A stretch of DNA of 7,307 nt. Origin: an uncultured Phascolarctobacterium sp. (lineage in GTDB: Bacteria > Bacillota > Negativicutes > Acidaminococcales > Acidaminococcaceae). The notes below the pieces were generated by a model that made no database searches, was not told the origin of the DNA, and was given only the letters and a program-made list of their open reading frames with translations. Positions 1 through 4,944 of this stretch are shown here, in pieces. A program made the translations under genes and the position numbers. The DNA lies in contig USBV01000078.1 of NCBI GenBank assembly GCA_900553055.1, positions 1 to 7,307 of the forward strand. The letters run 5' to 3'. Within the stretch, counting starts at the first letter, position 1, and every line of letters begins with the position of its first letter.

Positions 1-1304
1 CTTTCGCCCACGGCCTGCACATTGCCGATAGCCGGCAAAACCTTGCTGCCTAGGCTGCTCATGGTTAGCATCCGCCCCTGCTCATCAAACAGAGCTTGGT
101 CCAAGGTCAAATACCAGCCATCAGCCTGGGGCTGACGATAGCCATCTATGCCACAAACTAAAATATAATCAGCTCCCGCAAAGCGACTCTTTTGGACAAT
201 ATCCTGATGCGCATAAGCATCCTTACCCAACGATTTATCCATCACCATATAGGAGGGCAGCATGCGCTTATATTCATCCGTCACAAAGCGCTTTAAATCC
301 ATAATCGTCGCTAGCTTTTTTAGGTTTTCCGACTCAAAAATCCACAGGGCAACTATGGGCTTGCCAACGGTCATTTTTCTATCCGACATCGGGAAAATGC
401 GTCCTAAGGCCACCTGTCTATCGTATTCGTTATAAAAATCACCAACACTATAATCAAAATACATGGCCATATCGTGCTGTATATTGCTAATTTGCGGGGA
501 TAGGCTGTACTTGATATGCTGACCAAACTGCTTATAGCCACCAAAAAAGGTTTGCAGGCTGCCCGGCACCGGGTCAGCCGTATTGGTGATGCGCAAAAGG
601 CGCAAACGACTACCATAAGTATTAGCAAAGGCTTCGTTGCCCACTGCAGGTGCGCCAAAGCTAACCACACACAGTCTTTCAGGCGGCATACCTAAATCAA
701 TCAACCTTTGCCCAAGCAGTGTTGCGGCTGCGCCACCCAAGCTATGCCCGCTAAGCACTAGCATCGCATCAGCGCGCTGGGCCACCGCTTTAAACACTCC
801 TTTCAGCCTGCCCTTTTCATCCAAGACGGAGCTCCTTAGCACCGTATCCACATAGGTATTAAAGCCACTATGCACGGCTGGCTCTCCCTTGCGCAGGGGC
901 TCCTTTGCCAGCGCATCCATCTCCGCCAAGGTGCTGCCACCATAATTAACGCGATGAGTCCTAAGGTTAATGGACCAATCCTTTTTATTGGCGCTGCCCC
1001 TAAAGGTTACCAAAAAAATACGTTTCTTTAGCTCAGGGAAATAGTTGTGCGCAATAGCAAAATTAGTCTCCACCCTACCGCTGCGCAGCTTTTGAGGCAT
1101 TATGCGCCAGCCATAGGCTCTAAGATAGTTAAACTCGGTGGAATCCTCCGGCAGATACACACCTAGACAGGACGCCGCCGCCACCGAAGTGAAATATTTA
1201 TCTATATAATCCTGGCTCACAGGCTGCCGTGTAGCTGCAGCACAGGGCAAAGCTAGCCACAGAGCGCACACCAAGGACAGTAGCAGGTTTAATAATTTAC
1301 GCAT
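1..1304 (-). CDS. Secreted class-3 (alpha/beta-hydrolase) lipase with extra C-terminal domain, 3' end cut by window
   Basis: Read by hand on the minus strand: 434 codons are open from the ATG at 1304-1302 and run off the window edge without a stop. Residues 1-24 form a Sec-type signal peptide (KLLNLLLSLVCALWLALP core, A-A-A at 22-24), so the product is probably exported; no canonical lipobox precedes Cys21. Residues about 90-280 match the Lipase_3 fold: a TFRGS oxyanion-side motif at 100-104, the nucleophile elbow GHSLGG with Ser188, FGAPAVGN at 216-223, Asp244 in NTADPVPG, and His277 in an H-x-x-x-x-Y-F context as the likely third triad member (His263 is the alternative). It should hydrolyse acylglycerol or other ester bonds; the substrate cannot be read from sequence. 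Residues about 310-434 form a further domain (see findings). The ribosome binding site AAGGAGG at 1310-1316 fixes the start. Arg codons AGA/AGG are frequent, unlike in leuA. Confidence 0.9.
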   Translation of the reverse strand, partial: MRKLLNLLLSLVCALWLALPCAAATRQPVSQDYIDKYFTSVAAASCLGVYLPEDSTEFNYLRAYGWRIMPQKLRSGRVETNFAIAHNYFPELKKRIFLVTFRGSANKKDWSINLRTHRVNYGGSTLAEMDALAKEPLRKGEPAVHSGFNTYVDTVLRSSVLDEKGRLKGVFKAVAQRADAMLVLSGHSLGGAAATLLGQRLIDLGMPPERLCVVSFGAPAVGNEAFANTYGSRLRLLRITNTADPVPGSLQTFFGGYKQFGQHIKYSLSPQISNIQHDMAMYFDYSVGDFYNEYDRQVALGRIFPMSDRKMTVGKPIVALWIFESENLKKLATIMDLKRFVTDEYKRMLPSYMVMDKSLGKDAYAHQDIVQKSRFAGADYILVCGIDGYRQPQADGWYLTLDQALFDEQGRMLTMSSLGSKVLPAIGNVQAVGE

Positions 1305-1340
1305 AATAACCTCCTTCGTAAGACGAATCTCTCTATCTAT

Positions 1341-1369
1341 ATTATACGTATTTATAACCTATTTTGCAA
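1341..1369 (-). promoter_or_regulatory. Promoter of the lipase gene
   Basis: On the minus strand a -35 TTGCAA (1369-1364) is separated by exactly 17 bases from a perfect -10 TATAAT (1346-1341). Transcription would start near 1334, giving a leader of about 30 bases. That leader contains a small hairpin (TTCGT/ACGAA, 1315-1327) touching the first bases of the lipase ribosome binding site. The promoter sits just downstream of the cold-shock gene's terminator, so the lipase looks independently transcribed. Confidence 0.75.
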
Positions 1370-1381
1370 AGCTTTAGCAAT

Positions 1382-1412
1382 AAAAAAGGCACCATCGCGT
1401 GGATGATGCCTT
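1382..1412 (-). terminator. Rho-independent terminator of the cold-shock gene
   Basis: Minus-strand stem of 8 pairs with one G-T wobble (GGCATCAT at 1410-1403 with ATGGTGCC at 1395-1388). The loop is seven bases and six T residues follow at once (A-run 1382-1387 on the plus strand). It begins eight bases past the cold-shock gene's stop codon, which is the usual position for these short, highly expressed genes. Confidence 0.85.
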
Positions 1413-1417
1413 ACTTA

Positions 1418-1615
1418 TTAAATGTGTCTAACGTTGGCAGCCTGTTCGCCTCTGTCGCCGGTAATTACGTCAAATTCAACGTCCCAGCCCTCTTCCAGAG
1501 TTTTGTAGCCTTCGGCTTGAATGGAAGAGAAGTGTACGAATAAATCCTTAGCACCCTCTCTTTGGATAAAGCCGTAGCCCTTTTCTGCGTTAAACCATTT
1601 TACTTTACCAGTCAT
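1418..1615 (-). CDS. Cold-shock domain protein (CspA family)
   Basis: A 65-residue single-domain protein, the normal size for this family. It binds single-stranded RNA and DNA in the cytoplasm and acts as an RNA chaperone that melts secondary structure. Both nucleic-acid-binding motifs are intact: RNP1 as KGYGFI at residues 12-17 and RNP2 as LFVHF at 25-29, with Trp7 and Phe8 in the usual aromatic patch; SSI at 30-32 also fits. The start has a strong GGGAGGA site at 1621-1627, five bases from the ATG. It has its own promoter, a leader of about 119 bases and its own terminator, so it is probably monocistronic. Whether it is induced by cold or made constitutively cannot be told from the protein. 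Confidence 0.96.
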   Translation of the reverse strand: MTGKVKWFNAEKGYGFIQREGAKDLFVHFSSIQAEGYKTLEEGWDVEFDVITGDRGEQAANVRHI

Positions 1616-1734
1616 TTTAGTCCTCCCTAATTTTGGCAGCTCATGCCACTTGTTCTTCTAAGCTAGCACAAAAATAAGCTACGCCACGGTAAAGCATGCA
1701 GCGCCCTTATACTCCCTATAGTGCACAGCTTATA
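1616..1734 (-). promoter_or_regulatory. Long 5' leader of the cold-shock mRNA
   Basis: About 119 untranslated bases separate the predicted transcription start from the ATG, much longer than the other leaders here. Long structured leaders are known to control cspA-type mRNAs by temperature. The one clear local structure is a hairpin (TGGCA/TGCCA with a five-base loop, 1634-1648) ending six bases upstream of the ribosome binding site. Temperature control is inference from the family, not visible here. Confidence 0.45.
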
Positions 1735-1740
1735 ACGTAC

Positions 1741-1769
1741 ATTATAACCTAAAACGTCAGGAAAAGCAA
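1741..1769 (-). promoter_or_regulatory. Promoter of the cold-shock gene
   Basis: Minus-strand -35 TTGCTT (1769-1764), a 17-base spacer and a perfect -10 TATAAT (1746-1741). The predicted start lies near 1734. An 18-base imperfect palindrome (1730-1747) covers the -10 box and the start point, which would be a natural operator position. A second TATAA-like block inside that palindrome could serve as an alternative -10. Confidence 0.75.
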
Positions 1770-1796
1770 ATAATTATCTGAATTTTTATAAAAACT

Positions 1797-2054
1797 TTAT
1801 TCATTCGGCTGCCATTTAGCGCAAAGAGCCAGCTTTTCTGCGCGCGCAAGCTGCTTAATTTCATATTCCCGCTTCATGGCTGCTTCCTTATCCTCCAGCT
1901 CCTCGGTATATACCAAGGTTAGCGGTCCGCGCCCGCGGGTATATTTTGCTCCCTTGCCGGCAGCATGCATAGCCAGCCGATGCTGCAAATCATTAGTCCA
2001 ACCGGTATATAAGCTGTCATCCTTGCAGCGCAGCATATATACATAGGCAGGCAT
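1797..2054 (-). CDS. UPF0213 family GIY-YIG domain protein (YhbQ/YazA-like)
   Basis: 85 residues consisting almost entirely of a minimal GIY-YIG nuclease-type domain. The first motif appears as YVYML at residues 4-8 and the second as LYTGWT at 15-20, followed by Arg26 (HRL) and the family's C-terminal KREYEIKQL block with candidate catalytic Glu63, then RAEKL. These are the positions used for metal-dependent DNA cleavage in GIY-YIG enzymes, so the site looks intact. The cellular role of stand-alone UPF0213 proteins is poorly defined and a DNA-repair or nuclease role is family inference only. Its ATG overlaps the stop of the upstream cyclophilin gene by one base (TAATG) and the GAGG-type ribosome binding site lies inside that gene, pointing to translational coupling. 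No clear terminator follows. Confidence 0.92.
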   Translation of the reverse strand: MPAYVYMLRCKDDSLYTGWTNDLQHRLAMHAAGKGAKYTRGRGPLTLVYTEELEDKEAAMKREYEIKQLARAEKLALCAKWQPNE

Positions 2055-2524
2055 TATTTTACAACCTCAACCTTTTCCATGATAACAGCTTCACGCGGAC
2101 GGTCACGGAAGTCGGTGGGAACTACACCAATCAGGCGCACTACCTCCATACCTTCAACGATTTTGCCAAAGATGGCATGGTGACCATTCAGCCACGGAGT
2201 AGGAGCCAGGGTAATGAAGAATTGGCTACCACCGGTGTTGGGACCAGCATTAGCCATGGAAAGAATACCCTCGTCATCATGCTTCAGGCCGGGGCCAAAT
2301 TCGTCCTTAATTTTATAGCCAGGGCCACCCATACCGGTGCCGGTGGGGTCACCGCCCTGAATCATAAAGTCTTCGATAACGCGATGGAAAATGGTGCCGT
2401 TATAAAAGCCCTTTTCGGTAAGCTCGATAAAGTTTTTGGTGGTTAAGGGAGCCTTGTCCTCAAACATTTCGGCCACAAAGGTGCCTTTATTCGTAGTAAA
2501 TTTAATTTTTCTGTTTTCACTCAT
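2054..2524 (-). CDS. Peptidyl-prolyl cis-trans isomerase, cyclophilin type (PpiB-like)
   Basis: A 156-residue single-domain cyclophilin with no signal peptide, so probably cytoplasmic. It catalyses cis-trans isomerisation of X-Pro bonds during protein folding. The active site is complete by comparison with human cyclophilin A: FHRVI with Arg48 (Arg55 there), FMIQGGDPTGTG at 53-64 with Gln56, SMANAGPNTGGSQFF at 89-103 with Phe103, and WLNGHHAIFGK at 111-121 with Trp111 (Trp121) and His116 (His126). The ribosome binding site GGAGG at 2533-2537 lies eight bases from the ATG. It sits 24 bases after the membrane-protein gene and overlaps the next gene by one base, so the three probably form one operon. 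Confidence 0.96.
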   Translation of the reverse strand: MSENRKIKFTTNKGTFVAEMFEDKAPLTTKNFIELTEKGFYNGTIFHRVIEDFMIQGGDPTGTGMGGPGYKIKDEFGPGLKHDDEGILSMANAGPNTGGSQFFITLAPTPWLNGHHAIFGKIVEGMEVVRLIGVVPTDFRDRPREAVIMEKVEVVK

Positions 2525-2548
2525 GATGTAAGCCTCCAGCTAAATTTA

Positions 2549-3445
2549 TTAGTACTTATTAAAAGAAACCTGATGACGCATTAAAGCTACCAAAAGGTAC
2601 AGGCCACAGCCCATAGCAGCCATGGTGCCAGGCAGCAGCTGCTTGCCTGCCTCGTTGCCGTGCAGGAAAATGGCAGCCACCAGCATCATGCAGAAAAAGC
2701 CCATGGTTGCCTGCAAGCGTTTGGGGAAGAGGCGTTTGCCGTTCTTATCGCCCTTGGCTTGGGTATATTCGGCAATACGAATTTCCGGCAAAAAGAGGAT
2801 AATCGCCAGGCAGTTGACAAGAATCATTTCCATAGTCAGCACTGTAGCCTCCTTGCTGAATTCAGCAATGGCCAAACCTGCCAAGGAAATACCAGCCAGA
2901 TACAGGCTACGGAAATAACCGCCCTTGATTTGGCTTTCTAAAATATAGGCAGCACCGGTCAGCAAAGGATATACCCAAAAGCCTTCCTTGCCCATCCACA
3001 CAGCAGAGCCGATAATAATCACGTTATCAGCAATGCGATGACGGTCGCCGGAGCTACGGTTCAGCATGCGCAGCACAAAAAGCAGCCACAGCAGGACGAT
3101 GATGTTGCCCGCGCCAAAGAAGTAGTACCCGATTACAGTCAGTGCACCGCCGATGATGCCGCCCAGCTGACGGTCGGGGTCCAGCTCCTGCGCAATCATA
3201 TAGCTCAGCAAAAAGCCTAAGCCGCTCGTCAGGGAGAACATTACTGCTTCGCCAGAATCCATACCACCGGATGTTTTCCATAAAGTGATAGCCACACACA
3301 GGAAAATAGTTGCCATCATGGCCAGCTTGTTGACCTTCTGTCCAAAATCAATGGGACGACCCAAGCCTAAGTATTTGCTGACGCCTGTAGGGTCATATGC
3401 CTCGCCGGGCTCGTAGCCCTTATATTTATTACCTTTTTTTGCCAT
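2549..3445 (-). CDS. Polytopic integral membrane protein of unknown function
   Basis: 298 residues; I do not recognise the family. A hydrophilic N-terminus of about 38 residues (Lys-rich, with a Tyr/Gly/Pro stretch) precedes roughly eight or nine hydrophobic segments: about 40-57, 64-86, 93-110, 113-128, 140-150, 156-169, 179-194, 201-219, 245-262 and 270-289, some probably too short to span. A basic loop at about 228-244 (KGDKNGKRLFPKR) is likely cytoplasmic. There is no signal peptide, no obvious catalytic motif, no ATPase signature and no repeat. The start is supported by a GAGGTG site at 3453-3458, seven bases from the ATG. It is the first gene of a probable operon with the cyclophilin and GIY-YIG genes; those neighbours do not point to a role. 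A transporter or membrane-organisation protein are guesses only. Confidence 0.85.
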   Translation of the reverse strand: MAKKGNKYKGYEPGEAYDPTGVSKYLGLGRPIDFGQKVNKLAMMATIFLCVAITLWKTSGGMDSGEAVMFSLTSGLGFLLSYMIAQELDPDRQLGGIIGGALTVIGYYFFGAGNIIVLLWLLFVLRMLNRSSGDRHRIADNVIIIGSAVWMGKEGFWVYPLLTGAAYILESQIKGGYFRSLYLAGISLAGLAIAEFSKEATVLTMEMILVNCLAIILFLPEIRIAEYTQAKGDKNGKRLFPKRLQATMGFFCMMLVAAIFLHGNEAGKQLLPGTMAAMGCGLYLLVALMRHQVSFNKY

Positions 3446-3486
3446 TTACGTACACCTCGTGCTTATCTTAAAAATTTAACCCTTAT

Positions 3487-3515
3487 ATTATATCATAAGA
3501 GCGCAATTTTTAAAA
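3487..3515 (-). promoter_or_regulatory. Probable promoter of the membrane protein-cyclophilin-GIY-YIG operon
   Basis: Minus-strand perfect extended -10, TGATATAAT (3495-3487). The -35 at 17 bases is poor (TTTTAA, 3515-3510) and overlaps the stop codon of the M20 peptidase gene, but an extended -10 can compensate. The predicted start near 3480 gives a leader of about 35 bases. A 9-base AT-only inverted repeat (3468-3476 and 3505-3513) flanks the -10 box. Confidence 0.55.
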
Positions 3516-4736
3516 CACTTCTGCTAGCTCTGCCAAGGTTAAAGCAAAAGCTGCAGTACGGGGAACGGCGGTATTCAAATCCACGGATTCGTGGTCGGTA
3601 TGCTCATCGTAGTTTTCTACGCCCAAAGCATCCAGGGTGGGCACAAATTTAGCGGTGCGGTTGCCATCAGTGAGGCCGCCGGCAACCCATTCGCTCACCT
3701 CGCCACCAAATTCTTCCTTCACGATGCGCTTATACACGTCCACCATCTTTTGCGCCTGAGCAGTTTTTTGCATAGGTCCGGTCACGATTCCACCGGTTAC
3801 GGTCACAGTGGTGCCCGGGATAACAATCTTATTAGCCAACGCCTTCACCTCAGCATCAATGCGCTGCTGCTCTTCAATAGTAAAGCAGCGAATATTTACT
3901 TCGCAGAAGGCATCGCCGGGAATAACACTGATTTTATCATTGGTAGAGCCGATAACGCCCACATTCACCGTATTTTGTGGGATGAATTGGCCTGCGTCCA
4001 CAATACCGCGTGCCTTTAAGGCAGCGGCGGTAAAGTTCTCAGGATTGCCGGGCATGGAGCTGGCTAGCTTGTGTAGCTCGGTGATGGTATAAGCAAGTTG
4101 GTGGATAGCGTTGGCGCACTCCTGAGAAGCGTTACCATGGTGGCCGCCGATACCCTTCACCTCGATGCGATATTTGGCATTGCCCTTACGCTGGGTAACA
4201 ATGCCCCAGTTCGGACGCGCCACGTCCATGATAATCGCAAAATCGGACTGCTGGCTCAGCTCAGCCACAATATCTTCGGCAGTTTTGGAGCCGCCCTCCT
4301 CCTCACCATTGGTGTAATAGATGATTTCCTTAAAATTCTCAAAGCCGGCTGCCTTCAAAGCCTTCAGGCCATAGATTACCTCTACCACGGTGGCCTTGTC
4401 ATCGCCAACGCCGGGACCCCAGGCATAATTGTTCTCGTCCACGCGGAAGGGGCGGCGTGCTGCCTCGCCTTTTTTAAACACAGTATCCACATGAGCAACT
4501 AACAAAATCGTGTATTTACCGGTGCCCTTAAGGCGGCTGATTAAATGGCAGGCGCGGTCGTTGTAACGGAACTCGGTAGTAGCGCCGATGGCCTCCATTT
4601 GCGCTGCCACAAATTTATTGGCAGCCTCAGTGCCCTCTCTATCACCGTTACCGGAATCGATATTGGTCAAGATCTCTAAATCCTTTACATAGTCCTCATA
4701 ATGGTCTGCAAGATATTGTTTTACTACTTCTTTCAT
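3510..4736 (-). CDS. M20-family metallopeptidase (glutamate carboxypeptidase / CPG2-like)
   Basis: 408 residues, typical of M20 di-zinc exopeptidases, with no signal peptide, so probably a cytoplasmic enzyme releasing a C-terminal residue or splitting small peptide or N-acyl substrates. Residues matched to carboxypeptidase G2: zinc ligand His82 in AHVDTVF, bridging Asp112 in GPGVGDDK, general base Glu145 and zinc ligand Glu146 in the GEEEGG block, zinc ligand Asp171 in IMDVARP, and the last zinc ligand His379 in YDEHTDHES. The lid/dimerisation domain spans about 185-305, with His199 in GGHHGN and Arg283 in NIRCF as candidate substrate contacts; GGLTDGN at 353-359 is also typical. Substrate is undetermined; glutamate-type peptides, a di- or tripeptide, or an acylated amino acid are all possible. 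AAGGAG at 4745-4750, eight bases upstream, supports the ATG. Confidence 0.93.
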   Translation of the reverse strand: MKEVVKQYLADHYEDYVKDLEILTNIDSGNGDREGTEAANKFVAAQMEAIGATTEFRYNDRACHLISRLKGTGKYTILLVAHVDTVFKKGEAARRPFRVDENNYAWGPGVGDDKATVVEVIYGLKALKAAGFENFKEIIYYTNGEEEGGSKTAEDIVAELSQQSDFAIIMDVARPNWGIVTQRKGNAKYRIEVKGIGGHHGNASQECANAIHQLAYTITELHKLASSMPGNPENFTAAALKARGIVDAGQFIPQNTVNVGVIGSTNDKISVIPGDAFCEVNIRCFTIEEQQRIDAEVKALANKIVIPGTTVTVTGGIVTGPMQKTAQAQKMVDVYKRIVKEEFGGEVSEWVAGGLTDGNRTAKFVPTLDALGVENYDEHTDHESVDLNTAVPRTAAFALTLAELAEVF

Positions 4737-4786
4737 TTAGCTAGCTCCTTTCTTATTTCATGGTATAACTTTCCTATTACCTCTAT

Positions 4787-4816
4787 ATTCTAGCTATGGC
4801 CTCCTTATTCCTGCAA
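4787..4816 (-). promoter_or_regulatory. Possible promoter of the M20 peptidase gene
   Basis: Minus-strand TTGCAG (4816-4811), an 18-base spacer and TAGAAT (4792-4787). The -35 sits in the T-run end of the leuA terminator, so the peptidase gene would restart transcription directly after leuA ends. The match is moderate; read-through from leuA is the alternative. Confidence 0.4.
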
Positions 4817-4847
4817 AAAAAGAGAGCCAACCAAGCAGTTGACTCTC
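4815..4847 (-). terminator. Rho-independent terminator of leuA
   Basis: Ten-pair minus-strand stem with a single T-G wobble (GAGAGTCAAC at 4847-4838 with GTTGGCTCTC at 4831-4822), a six-base loop, then seven T residues (A-run 4815-4821 on the plus strand). It lies about 97 bases past the leuA stop and should separate leuA from the M20 gene. Confidence 0.92.
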
Positions 4848-4858
4848 AAAATTTTAAG

Positions 4859-4938
4859 CGAACATTTTTTCTGTAACATTTCGTTACCCATAAAACGTAA
4901 CGAACATTCTTTTCGGTATATTCAATCTACCCATAAAA
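4859..4938. repeat. Imperfect tandem repeat and hairpin in the leuA 3' UTR
   Basis: Two copies of a 37/38-base unit (4859-4895 and 4901-4938) are separated by five bases. Both start with CGAACATT plus a TTTTC run and end with TACCCATAAAA; the middles differ, giving roughly three quarters identity with one gap. An 8-base perfect inverted repeat, TTCGTTAC (4880-4887) and GTAACGAA (4897-4904) with a nine-base loop, bridges the unit junction. It lies between the leuA stop and its terminator and has no T-run of its own. Function unknown. Confidence 0.6.
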
Positions 4939-4944
4939 GTGAGC

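Noticed and set aside
1..60. Lipase taken as a broken gene because it has no stop
   Set aside because: The frame is open to the first base of the window; the missing end is due to the window edge, not to a mutation.
404..855. Short open frames on both strands inside the lipase region
   Set aside because: The continuous minus-strand lipase frame (1-1304), with signal peptide and Ser-Asp-His motifs, explains this stretch; these are other-frame shadows.
3591..4502. Several plus-strand open frames of 90-140 codons
   Set aside because: They lie opposite the M20 peptidase, which has all metal ligands and normal length. No start signals or domain features support them.
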